A stretch of 64,000 nt of DNA from an uncultured Siphonobacter sp. (GTDB lineage Bacteria > Bacteroidota > Bacteroidia > Cytophagales > Spirosomataceae). The stretch covers positions 1-64,000 of the forward strand of contig CAJYHS010000208.1 of NCBI GenBank assembly GCA_913774715.1, read 5' to 3'. Under the pieces are notes generated by a model, which saw only the letters and a program-made list of their open reading frames with translations, was not told the DNA's origin and did not search any database. The position numbers and the translations under genes are program-made. Below, one piece after another: positions 1 to 7,572 of the stretch; the first letter of the stretch is position 1, and every line of letters begins with the position of its first letter.

Positions 1-488
1 GTCATGTCCCGCATTTTATTAAAGAAAGCAACGCCCTGTGAAAATTGCGGCTTTGCTTGCTCCGGATAAGCAATGTCATCCACGATTTCAATCTGCTGAG
101 TTTTTGTGATCTCTACAAATTTTTTACTGAAGCGTTTCCGGCTTTCATTATCCAGCCAGGCCAGACCTCCGCGAAGAGGGACCTGATGTACCGGCTGATC
201 TTTGACCATGAATTCAATGAAAGCAGGCACGCCCGCCTGTGAAGCACTTCCCGACTTTTGATCAGCCGGAAGGATAATGTCGCAGAGAACGGTCATGGTT
301 TTCATCTCATGCGGCGTAAAGAACTTCTCAGCCATGAGCTTGGCATCCCGGACGGCTTCTGACTTCTGACGGCCACCGGGCACTACCAGCGGTTTTTCAG
401 GTGGGGCTGCGACCAGATCCGTAGATGGCACGGTAGCCATGCCCAACGACCCCAAAGCAATCGACTTAAGTGTATCGCGACGTTTCAT
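1..488 (-). CDS. Gluconate 2-dehydrogenase subunit 3 family protein, partial
   Basis: The gene runs off the left edge, so only the first 162 codons are visible. It starts MKRRDTLKSIALGSLGMA, a twin-arginine (Tat) leader, followed by a region with the family-typical FTPHEMKTMTVLCDIILPAD segment. In this family, subunit 3 is the small exported partner of a GMC-type FAD dehydrogenase that oxidises sugars or sugar acids in the periplasm. That partner is the GMC oxidoreductase about 540 bases upstream on the same strand, which itself has no signal peptide, so this subunit probably carries it out by Tat 'hitchhiking' (inference). A four-helix-bundle gene sits between the two. Confidence 0.85.
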   Translation of the reverse strand, partial: MKRRDTLKSIALGSLGMATVPSTDLVAAPPEKPLVVPGGRQKSEAVRDAKLMAEKFFTPHEMKTMTVLCDIILPADQKSGSASQAGVPAFIEFMVKDQPVHQVPLRGGLAWLDNESRKRFSKKFVEITKTQQIEIVDDIAYPEQAKPQFSQGVAFFNKMRDM

Positions 489-500
489 TTTTTTCAGTTT

Positions 501-529
501 GGGGTTTTGTGTTTAGGGTTTTGAGTTAG
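501..529 (-). repeat. Left copy of AACTC/AAACCC-type intergenic repeat
   Basis: A 29-base G/T-rich tract with core GTTTAGGGTTTTGAGTTAG. Its reverse complement matches the tract at 1000-1028 at roughly 24-25 of 29 positions. The two copies therefore bracket the four-helix-bundle gene in inverted orientation. Related tracts occur at 30027, 57528 and 60147. Confidence 0.7.
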
Positions 530-549
530 TATTTTCCTACTTCCAATAG

Positions 550-987
550 TTACTCATAGTTAACCAAATCTTCTTCTAAAGTTGATGAGTGACCAGCTGA
601 TTGATATCTACTTCCTTTGATAGTAGACTGATTCAGATATTGCATAAGTCTTCTGATCATTCCTCCGATTTCTTCAGCTGTCTTGTAATGATCATCAAAT
701 ATTTTCTGGTTAATATAATGACGATCCAAGGCACGATAGAGCTGTGATTTGGACTCCTCCAGAGACCCTTTCGCTATAGCTAAAAAATGGACAAATTCAT
801 TTCGATTTCCCCTTCCAAACCCTTCAGCAATATTGTCCATAATCGAGTCTGCTGACCTTTGTAACTGACGCCTATGATCGAAATCATTCGCCAATGGCCC
901 CTCCTTAGCTAATTCAAAAATCTGCTTAGAAAAGAGACGAGCTTTTTTCCATACCTGTAAATCTTCAAACCGTTGAATAGTCGCCAT
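550..987 (-). CDS. Four-helix bundle protein (S23/IVP family)
   Basis: A 145-residue protein beginning MATIQRFEDLQVWKKARLF, the typical opening of the four-helix-bundle family first described from 23S rRNA intervening sequences. The hallmark segments RSADSIMDNIAEGFGRG and a long helical middle (FVHFLAIAKGSLEESKSQL) are present. I chose the ATG at 987 over a TTG one codon upstream. The family's function is not established. The gene lies between the two halves of an FAD dehydrogenase operon and is bounded by inverted low-complexity repeats, which suggests it was inserted there as a small unit. The C-terminal residues (about 125-145) look like a variable tail. Family assignment is firm; role is unknown. 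Confidence 0.9.
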   Translation of the reverse strand: MATIQRFEDLQVWKKARLFSKQIFELAKEGPLANDFDHRRQLQRSADSIMDNIAEGFGRGNRNEFVHFLAIAKGSLEESKSQLYRALDRHYINQKIFDDHYKTAEEIGGMIRRLMQYLNQSTIKGSRYQSAGHSSTLEEDLVNYE

Positions 988-999
988 CAACTAAACCAA

Positions 1000-1028
1000 T
1001 TAACTCAAAACTCTAAACCCAAAACTCT
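1000..1028 (+). repeat. Right copy of AACTC/AAACCC-type intergenic repeat
   Basis: A 29-base tract with core AACTCAAAACTCTAAACCC ending just after the GMC stop codon. It is the inverted partner of 501-529 and lies directly upstream of the four-helix-bundle start. Confidence 0.7.
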
Positions 1029-1030
1029 GT

Positions 1031-2776
1031 TTACAGATTCTTTTTCTTCACTTCGTCAATGATGTAATCACTCGTCCGCATAGACATAGCCAGGATCGTC
1101 CAAGTTACGTTTTTGTCGCCCTGCGTTACGAAGGGAGCGGCATCTACGACGAACAGGTTTTTCACGTCGTGACCCTGCATAAAGGAATTCAGTGCCGATT
1201 TTTTAGGATCATTACCCATCCGTACCGTACCAATTTCGTGGATGATTTTTCCTGGAGGTTCTAGCCCGTAGTTTTGATCTTTTCCAGGCTTGGTCCCTAA
1301 GGCAATTCCACCCATTTCATGGATCATTTCTTCAAATGTATCCTGCATGTGTTTGGCTTGCTTTACTTCATTTTCCGACCATTTGTAGTGGAAACGAAGC
1401 GTCGGAATTCCGTATTTATCGACGTTATTAGGGTCAATCTCGCAGTAGTTACTTTCTAAAGGTATGGGTTCGCCTCGACCAGCCATGCCGATGTAAGCTC
1501 CGTAAAAACGACGTGTGTCCTCTTTCAAACGCGAACCGTAGCCACCCGCCTGCTGCATTTTCCCGTCGCCATAGGCATACTTACCGTTCATGCCCTGAAT
1601 ACCCATTCCGAAACCGTAACTGGGCATGCCCATTCCACCGCCGTATTCGATGTGGTACCCACGAGGGAAATCCAGTTTTTTATTATCCATCCACCAGGGT
1701 GTGTATACGTGCATGCCGCCTACCCCATCTTCGTTGTACCGTTTCCGATTCATCAATGAGGGAATAAAAGCGGAGCGGCTGGCCCCGGTAGAATCATTCA
1801 GGTATTTGCCAATTACTCCACTGGAATTAGCCAAACCATTCGGGAAACGAGCTGATTTGGAGTTGAGCAACAAACGTGAAGACTCGCAGGCACTGGCCGC
1901 TACTACCACAATTTTGGCCCGAACGGTTCTTTCCTGTAAAGTAGCGGTATCCACGTAGGAAACGCCCGTACAAAGCCCCGTTTTCTGATCAGTTAATACT
2001 TCGCGAACCATTGCCCCATTGATCAGTCGGGTATTGCCCGTTTTGACCGCAGGTTTACACAAACAGGAAGACGAAGAGAAATCGGCATACACCTGACACG
2101 CCCGACCGCACTGATGGCAGTAGAAACATTGGCCACGTTCGTTATTGATAGCCTTAGTCAAAATCGCCAGACGCGAAGGAATCACGGGAATACCCAGATT
2201 TTTACCGGCTTTCTGAATCATTAACTCGTGTAAGCGAGCCTTTGGCGGAGGTAGGAAGTGTCCATCAGGTTCGTTACGAAGCCCTTCTTTTGAGCCAAAA
2301 ATACCGATGAGTTTATCTACCTTATCGTAGTAAGGAGCCACGTCATCATAAGTAATCGGCCAGTCATCACCAATGCCCGTCATACTACCGCGGCGGAAAT
2401 CATCGGGTCCGAAACGCAGCGAAATACGACCCCAGTGGTTAGTACGACCGCCTAACATACGGCTTCTGAACCAGTGAAACTCGGTACCGGGAGCCGCTGA
2501 GTAGGGTTCACCCTCCAGTTGCCAGCCACCCCAGGCAGCATCGAAATCACCGAAGGGACGCGTAGTGCTGGCCCCACGGCGAGGGGATTCCCAGGGATTT
2601 TTTAATTGAGTAATATACTTAGGATCGGCGGGGTCATAGTAACCTCCGGCTTCCAGTAAGCAAACTTTGGCTCCGGCTTTTGATAGCTGATAAGCCGCCA
2701 TGCCACCGCCTGCTCCAGACCCGACGATAACCACGTCAAAGACTTCGGGGGCCTCCTGGATTTGATAACTGTTCAT
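1031..2776 (-). CDS. GMC family FAD-dependent oxidoreductase (sugar dehydrogenase large subunit)
   Basis: A 581-residue flavoprotein. Residues 14-45 form the FAD Rossmann fold (VVIVGSGAGGGMAAYQLS ... LLEAGG), residues 107-116 hold the MLGGRTNHWG flavin motif, and the C-terminus has the GMC signature segments HEIGTVRMG and VVDAAPFVTQGDKNVTWTIL. A cysteine-rich stretch at residues 217-240 (CFYCHQCGRAC, then CLC) could bind an iron-sulfur cluster, as in related FAD glucose and fructose dehydrogenases (inference). There is no signal peptide; export would depend on the Tat-signal subunit 3 encoded downstream. Family members oxidise gluconate, glucose or the C3 hydroxyl of glycosides; the exact substrate cannot be read from sequence. 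Confidence 0.88.
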   Translation of the reverse strand: MNSYQIQEAPEVFDVVIVGSGAGGGMAAYQLSKAGAKVCLLEAGGYYDPADPKYITQLKNPWESPRRGASTTRPFGDFDAAWGGWQLEGEPYSAAPGTEFHWFRSRMLGGRTNHWGRISLRFGPDDFRRGSMTGIGDDWPITYDDVAPYYDKVDKLIGIFGSKEGLRNEPDGHFLPPPKARLHELMIQKAGKNLGIPVIPSRLAILTKAINNERGQCFYCHQCGRACQVYADFSSSSCLCKPAVKTGNTRLINGAMVREVLTDQKTGLCTGVSYVDTATLQERTVRAKIVVVAASACESSRLLLNSKSARFPNGLANSSGVIGKYLNDSTGASRSAFIPSLMNRKRYNEDGVGGMHVYTPWWMDNKKLDFPRGYHIEYGGGMGMPSYGFGMGIQGMNGKYAYGDGKMQQAGGYGSRLKEDTRRFYGAYIGMAGRGEPIPLESNYCEIDPNNVDKYGIPTLRFHYKWSENEVKQAKHMQDTFEEMIHEMGGIALGTKPGKDQNYGLEPPGKIIHEIGTVRMGNDPKKSALNSFMQGHDVKNLFVVDAAPFVTQGDKNVTWTILAMSMRTSDYIIDEVKKKNL

Positions 2777-2952
2777 GTCAGGAAATAGGTAAAGACTCGT
2801 TGTTATGTTTAAATGGTAACGATACTCCTGGATAACTGAATAATTTCTATTAATTATATAACTTTTTATTTGAAATAGTAAGCTTTTTAGTAACGTTACT
2901 TGGTATAAGTTAAGTGATTTATTTATTAAAAATTTTACGAATTAACTAAAGC

Positions 2953-3723
2953 TCATTCGTTTAAACAACTCGTAATCGAATTCCATAAGTAAATTCTTTG
3001 GCGAATAGCTTCCTCTGCCGTAGAAATGGTTTCTTCCCACTTTTGAGCATCATCACCGCACAACTCGCGGACCATTTCTTCGGCTAAGTGGCCATGATGT
3101 CCGCCGTCTACTTCAATGTGACGCTCCAGATAATACCGAAACGTATCGAGCTGATTAGGAAAACGCTCGTTCAGATTACGAACCAGTTCAATGAATAATT
3201 CTGGAATGAGGTCTTCTCTACCGTACGTAAAAGCTGCCGCAATTTCATGCGGACGGTTTCGCTCGATTACCGAAAACGTATAACTCACAAAAGCTTTGGC
3301 TCCGGCAGGGATAGCGGTATTTTCCAAGGCTTCAAAAACAGATTTACCCGATCGTAACTCAGTCACAAACTGTTCTATTACCGACGTATCGGCCTGCAAC
3401 TCATTCATGGCCCGCAGGTACAACTCATAATGGCTCATTCGTACGCCGTGCTGATCTACGTCGCTTTCCTCCCCGGTCACTATTTCATTAATTAGATACG
3501 CTGTTGATCCCGAAACTGCGGGCAACCAGGGTACCTGTACGCAAGTCAACTGACGTTGTAATGCTTTTAGTAAGGACATAAAATCCCAAACGGCAAAAGC
3601 ATGACTCTGGGTAAATAGCCGCAAGGCCTCCAACGAGTTAATGTGGTTGTAAACTGAATGATCAATTAGCTCCTGACGCAGCGGGTTCAGACGAGCTTCG
3701 AGTACTTCCAGGGGGTTCGTCAT
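2953..3723 (-). CDS. DUF3050 domain protein (haem-oxygenase-like fold)
   Basis: A 256-residue protein with family-typical segments near the N-terminus (HAFAVWDFMSLLKALQ) and middle (EIVTGEESD), and histidines in the C-terminal half (RHIEVDGGHHGHLAEEMV), as expected for the haem-oxygenase-like helical bundle assigned to DUF3050. The reaction is unknown; related folds bind di-iron or haem. I chose the ATG at 3723 rather than the in-frame start at 3777, because the longer version would begin inside the strong terminator hairpin at 3765-3788. It is probably a single-gene unit, with about 175 AT-rich bases separating it from the GMC gene. Confidence 0.85.
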   Translation of the reverse strand: MTNPLEVLEARLNPLRQELIDHSVYNHINSLEALRLFTQSHAFAVWDFMSLLKALQRQLTCVQVPWLPAVSGSTAYLINEIVTGEESDVDQHGVRMSHYELYLRAMNELQADTSVIEQFVTELRSGKSVFEALENTAIPAGAKAFVSYTFSVIERNRPHEIAAAFTYGREDLIPELFIELVRNLNERFPNQLDTFRYYLERHIEVDGGHHGHLAEEMVRELCGDDAQKWEETISTAEEAIRQRIYLWNSITSCLNE

Positions 3724-3764
3724 TATAAATCGAATTTTGGGGTACTTATTAGTAAAACGCAAAA

Positions 3765-3788
3765 AGGTCGGTGGCAACCCACCGACCT
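3765..3788 (-). terminator. Rho-independent terminator of the YcxB-like gene
   Basis: Stem GGTCGGTGG / CCACCGACC with loop CAAC and a closing A-T pair, followed on the minus strand by a TTTTT run. It lies 30 bases past the stop of the YcxB-like gene and just upstream of the DUF3050 start. Confidence 0.9.
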
Positions 3789-3818
3789 CAAATTAAATTT
3801 TTGTAATCCTGTTGTCGA

Positions 3819-4382
3819 TCACTTCAGCAGCTCTTTACGAGTAAGGATCGTCTCAAACATTTTTATGTCGTGCTCTGAATTGAAGACTTCGAACGGAAGG
3901 TAGAGGTATTGATATTTGCCCATATTAAACAGGTACGCATCTTTCTCTTTCTTAACCGACTGAATCATATTCCAGGGTAACTGGCCGCCTTCTTTTTTCT
4001 CGCGATTTTTCCAGACAAAAATCTGACGGTTATCAAATTCATACACGAATTTTTCGAACATCTGCTTATTCTGTTCTACCTGCGTCGTAGCCGTAAACTG
4101 CATACCGCGGAAGAGAGCGAAACCTACCCCACCGAGTACGGCTACGAGGTAAATCCACCAGTTTGGATAGGCTTTCGTTACGTTCAGGATGACGTTCAGA
4201 ATAATTACTCCCACGGGAATCAAAAACCAGAACCATTCCTGTTTGATCCAGTCCCGCAGGGCCAGGTTAATATACTTTTTGGGGTCCAGGCCGTATTTTT
4301 TCGTGCGAACGCCTTGAGGCATTGCCGCCTGACCATTGTTAATGTAGGGCTGCTGGTAGCGATTTACCGGAACTTTTGCCAT
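3819..4382 (-). CDS. YcxB-like membrane protein
   Basis: A 187-residue protein. Two hydrophobic segments (about residues 51-70 and 75-93) form a membrane hairpin. The C-terminal half (FVYEFDNRQIFVWKN ... YLYLPFEVFNSEHDIKMFE) resembles the YcxB-like domain, a small soluble beta-rich domain of unknown function. A TATTTTTG element on the minus strand at 4448-4441 fits the -7 box of a Bacteroidota promoter, without a clear -33 TTG. It has its own terminator and appears monocistronic. Confidence 0.7.
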   Translation of the reverse strand: MAKVPVNRYQQPYINNGQAAMPQGVRTKKYGLDPKKYINLALRDWIKQEWFWFLIPVGVIILNVILNVTKAYPNWWIYLVAVLGGVGFALFRGMQFTATTQVEQNKQMFEKFVYEFDNRQIFVWKNREKKEGGQLPWNMIQSVKKEKDAYLFNMGKYQYLYLPFEVFNSEHDIKMFETILTRKELLK

Positions 4383-4606
4383 TTTATCTTAATAGAGTGA
4401 CTTCTAAGCGAAAAACACCGCGTGCTTTTCAGATGGAATACAAAAATACGAAAACGACGTAGTACTGTAAAATCCCGCTCTGATATTCTCGCACTGCACT
4501 GATTATTTATTAATTAAATCTCGTTTTCCTCGGTCGATTCGGGCACTTTTCGGAATTTTGCAATTCAGAATCATTTTCAAAAGCTTTTGTCGCTGTACAT
4601 TCGTCC

Positions 4607-5116
4607 ATGATTTCAACTGAAAAAACGCTGCTTCTGAACCCCGAACAGCTCAAACAAAAGATTCGCCGGATTGCCTTTGAGGTTTACGAAACCAATTTCG
4701 AAGAAAAAGAAATTGTACTGGCGGGAATCGTTGGTCAGGGAGTAAGTATGGCTTCGTTGCTGAAAGAGCAACTGGAAGCGATCTCTCCCCTGAAAGTGCA
4801 ACAGATTGATATCCAGATTCAGAAAACGGATCCATCGCCCCATACTATCAAATTGGATATAGATTCCGAAACATTAGCGGGTAAATGCGTCATCGTTTGT
4901 GATGATGTCCTATACACGGGCCGCACGCTGGCCTATAGCCTTCTGCCTTTTTTTCAGACGAAAGTAAAACGCCTTCAGGTATCCGTTCTGGTAGATCGGA
5001 ATTATCGTCGCTATCCGGTATCTGCTGACTTCGTTGGATATGCCCTGATGACTACCCTTAATGATCACATTGACGTGATACTGGAAGGGCCAGACATGGG
5101 TGTTTATCTGCGATAA
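4607..5116 (+). CDS. Phosphoribosyltransferase family protein (PyrR-like)
   Basis: A 169-residue type I phosphoribosyltransferase. The PRPP-binding loop VIVCDDVLYTGRTLAYS lies at about residues 98-114 with the two acidic residues in place, and a conserved lysine/arginine segment (VLVDRNYRRYPVSADFVGY) follows. The layout resembles PyrR/uracil phosphoribosyltransferases. It is encoded 35 bases upstream of purN on the same strand, so it probably shares a transcript with a purine-synthesis gene. Whether it acts on uracil, a purine base or RNA cannot be decided from sequence. Confidence 0.82.
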   Translation: MISTEKTLLLNPEQLKQKIRRIAFEVYETNFEEKEIVLAGIVGQGVSMASLLKEQLEAISPLKVQQIDIQIQKTDPSPHTIKLDIDSETLAGKCVIVCDDVLYTGRTLAYSLLPFFQTKVKRLQVSVLVDRNYRRYPVSADFVGYALMTTLNDHIDVILEGPDMGVYLR

Positions 5117-5151
5117 CTACTTGATTTACCATTGATTTAATCAGCATTCTT

Positions 5152-5715
5152 TTGAAACGTATTGCACTTTTTGCTTCGGGATCGGGTACGAACGTCGAGA
5201 ATATCGCCGAATACTTTAAAAATCACGAATCTATTTCCGTAGAGATGGTTCTCTGCAATAACCCTTCGGCTGGTGTTATCGAACGAGCTGCTCGCCTCGG
5301 CATTCCTTTAAAACTCTTCACTCGCGAGCAATTCCGTTCGGGAGAAGTATTAAGCTGGCTTCAGGAAGCTCAGATCGACTGGGTTATTCTGGCTGGATTT
5401 CTCTGGCTGATTCCAAAAAATCTGGTGGAAGCATATCCGAACCGGATTCTGAATATTCACCCTGCTTTATTACCCAAGTACGGCGGCAAAGGAATGTATG
5501 GCAGTTTTGTTCATGAAGCCGTTGTCGCTGCGAAAGAAACTGAATCGGGTATTACGATTCATTACGTCGATGAACATTACGACGAAGGAAATATACTTTT
5601 CCAGAAGTCTTTCGTCGTAGAATCCACAGATACGCCCGCAGACGTCGCTAAAAAATGTCATGCTCTGGAATACGAATGTTTCCCCGTGGTGATCGAGCAG
5701 GCTATCAATAGTTGA
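5152..5715 (+). CDS. purN: Phosphoribosylglycinamide formyltransferase
   Basis: A 187-residue GAR transformylase that transfers a formyl group from 10-formyl-THF to GAR in purine synthesis. Visible motifs are the N-terminal nucleotide loop ASGSGTNVENI, the catalytic NIHPALLPKYGG segment carrying the Asn and His, and the substrate loop HYVDEHYDEGNI with the catalytic Asp. The start is a TTG codon: no ATG lies in frame near the conserved beginning MKRIALFASGSGTN, so TTG at 5152 is almost certainly used. It follows the phosphoribosyltransferase gene and is closed by a strong terminator. Confidence 0.93.
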   Translation: MKRIALFASGSGTNVENIAEYFKNHESISVEMVLCNNPSAGVIERAARLGIPLKLFTREQFRSGEVLSWLQEAQIDWVILAGFLWLIPKNLVEAYPNRILNIHPALLPKYGGKGMYGSFVHEAVVAAKETESGITIHYVDEHYDEGNILFQKSFVVESTDTPADVAKKCHALEYECFPVVIEQAINS

Positions 5716-5735
5716 TGGTTGTTAGTTATTAGTAG

Positions 5736-5761
5736 AGACGCGATTTCATCGCGTCTTTTTT
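5736..5761 (+). terminator. Rho-independent terminator after purN
   Basis: Stem GACGCGAT / ATCGCGTC with loop TTC followed by TTTTTT, about 20 bases after the purN stop. The preceding GTAGAGACGCGAT sequence resembles a small hairpin element found repeatedly in other bacterial genomes. Confidence 0.88.
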
Positions 5762-5818
5762 GTTTTAAATCGTTTTTGTTCTACTCAGATTCGATCCATT
5801 GAGTCTCTACGTAAGAGC

Positions 5819-5845
5819 AACGGGCTGGTTCCTAACCAGCCCGTT
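5819..5845 (-). terminator. Perfect 12-bp inverted repeat downstream of the DUF4136 gene
   Basis: AACGGGCTGGTT / AACCAGCCCGTT with loop CCT. It sits 37 bases past the DUF4136 stop on the minus strand. There is no clear T-run, so it may terminate weakly or act as a 3' stabilising hairpin. Confidence 0.55.
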
Positions 5846-5853
5846 CGCATCAA

Positions 5854-5884
5854 TTGAAAACTGTAAACAGACAACTGCCAACTA
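5854..5884 (+). repeat. AACTGACAACTG-type low-complexity repeat
   Basis: TTGAAAACTGTAAACAGACA followed by ACTGCC, just touching the DUF4136 stop. It belongs to the same family as tracts near 26850, 26911, 28325, 28388 and 30055. Confidence 0.55.
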
Positions 5885-6421
5885 GTAAGAAGAGGTTCGG
5901 TTTTGGGCCTGATACGTTAATGAGAACGTATGATAACCCAAGAGTACGTTCCGGGCAGCCGTTCGAACCGCTTTCTTATCAAAAAATCCTTCTGGTGAAA
6001 CCCTCGCGGCATACCCCTGCCAGACGGTTTTATTCATGAATGTATCCTGAAATTGAATCAGTAAGGTTCCCTTCCGTAAAAACGTCTTGTCGACCACATA
6101 ATCCACTTCAGGAGAACGATAACTTTTAACATACGTATTCAATTTAATTTTATCAGGGTGTAGGGAATAAAAGACCAGTACATCGGGGTTTTGAGTGGTG
6201 TACTGAAAGCCCCTTAATTGCATTTGGCGATTAATTTCAGCGGTAATAATGTCGTGTTGAAGCGTAGTGTCCTCCGCAGTAACGGGATCAAAAGCGATGC
6301 AATACGTATTATACAGGTGCGTATAATTTGGAGCGTACCCGGAGTGAATAACGAGATTTTTAGGGTTGCAGGCCGAACATAGCACGGCCATAACAGCAAA
6401 AACGAGTAAAGACTGTTTCAT
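5882..6421 (-). CDS. DUF4136 lipoprotein
   Basis: A 179-residue lipoprotein with a signal peptide and lipobox LCSAC (Cys18). The body shows the DUF4136 pattern: an early YNTYCIAF segment, a middle IITAEINRQMQLRGFQ helix, NPDVLVFYSLH, and the tail QDTFMNKTVWQGYAAR. Family function is unknown; members are surface or periplasmic lipoproteins common in Bacteroidota. It is a single gene with no clear operon partner. Confidence 0.8.
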   Translation of the reverse strand: MKQSLLVFAVMAVLCSACNPKNLVIHSGYAPNYTHLYNTYCIAFDPVTAEDTTLQHDIITAEINRQMQLRGFQYTTQNPDVLVFYSLHPDKIKLNTYVKSYRSPEVDYVVDKTFLRKGTLLIQFQDTFMNKTVWQGYAARVSPEGFFDKKAVRTAARNVLLGYHTFSLTYQAQNRTSSY

Positions 6422-6762
6422 AAACGTTAAAGGCCGCGAAGCCGAATTAAAATGAAAATGATTGGTACTGGAATAAACTAAAGAATGGCACCGCTGAAGA
6501 CTAAAAAATAATGCCAGTTTTAAACCACACTGTTATTATTTATTCAGTTCAGTGTTAAGAAGTTACGCATTACATGGCTCGAATTCATCTAAAGGATAAA
6601 ATTAGTGTAAATCCTGATAAATCAAAATTAGATAAAGGTTCTTTTTCACGTTGAGATCTATAACTTGGGAATAGGAAGCATTTACCCAAAATTTCTCTAT
6701 TAAGAAGAATTAACATGTCTTTTTAAGGCTTTTTTGATAGTTTTCCTTTAAAATCAACCGCT
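6422..6762. other. Divergent intergenic region, 341 bases
   Basis: AT-rich spacer between two divergent lipoprotein genes. It must hold both promoters, but I found no clear TTG...TAnnTTTG pair. A 6-bp inverted repeat (ACACTG / CAGTGT) lies near 6527-6555. No open frame or RNA gene was recognised. Confidence 0.5.
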
Positions 6763-7572
6763 ATGAAAACTTTATCAATTTTTATCCTTGCCGGCTTATT
6801 TTATGCCTGTTCGCCAAAAGTCCAGGTCGTGACTTTGCAGAGCGACAACGTAGCTTTAAAAGATAACAAGTTTATCTACGATACGGATTCCTTACGCATT
6901 ACCTATAACTTCCAGGGAGCAAACGGGGTCATTCGGATGAATATCTATAATAAACTTGGGATACCACTTTATATTGACTGGAAGCGTTCGGCTTTTATTA
7001 AAGGCACTGAGAAGTTTGATTACTGGGTGGATGAAGCTTTTTTTCAGGGTCAATATAGTGGTACAACAGGCACAGACCTTCGGCCTTCACTTAACCGTTA
7101 CAATCAATTTCTTTACGGCTATACTTGGGGTTCTTTTCAGGGAACTATTCGAAAAGAAGAGCAGGTCTCATTTATACCACCTAAAACAGAAATTAACCAA
7201 TCCCGCTTCATGGTAGCTCCGGGCAGAGGGTGGCCATTACCTGCTTCCGAAGGCACAGCAGAAGAAGTAGAAATACCTACTTCGGAATCCAACCATAAAA
7301 AGAAGACACAATTGATTCGTTATAAATTCTCGAATAAGAATACCCCTCTGAGTTTCCGTAATTACTTAACGCTTTCCACTGACGCTCAATTTCGGACGGA
7401 ATTCCATATTGATACGCCTTTTTACGCTTCTCAGGTTGAAAATATGGATGGCCGTTACCTCTTTGGACCCATGTACAGTGAAACTGACCTGAATACACTC
7501 AGCAGTATCAATCACATTCGGGAAGACTATCGTTCAGAAAACAGGTTTTTGCTGAAACTGCCTATTAATTAG
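6763..7572 (+). CDS. Hypothetical lipoprotein
   Basis: A 269-residue protein with a lipobox LFYACS (Cys16). I do not recognise a named domain. The body is beta-rich, with an early segment containing DTDSLRITYNFQGANGVIRM that looks like an immunoglobulin-like or adhesin-type sandwich, followed by aromatic-rich stretches. The gene converges with the VCBS gene, and the two stop codons overlap by 3 bases, so there is no terminator between them. Confidence 0.7.
   Translation: MKTLSIFILAGLFYACSPKVQVVTLQSDNVALKDNKFIYDTDSLRITYNFQGANGVIRMNIYNKLGIPLYIDWKRSAFIKGTEKFDYWVDEAFFQGQYSGTTGTDLRPSLNRYNQFLYGYTWGSFQGTIRKEEQVSFIPPKTEINQSRFMVAPGRGWPLPASEGTAEEVEIPTSESNHKKKTQLIRYKFSNKNTPLSFRNYLTLSTDAQFRTEFHIDTPFYASQVENMDGRYLFGPMYSETDLNTLSSINHIREDYRSENRFLLKLPIN

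Noticed and set aside
501-1028. True telomeric repeats
   Set aside because: The units are irregular and short, the DNA is internal to a bacterial chromosome, and no array of exact repeats exists.
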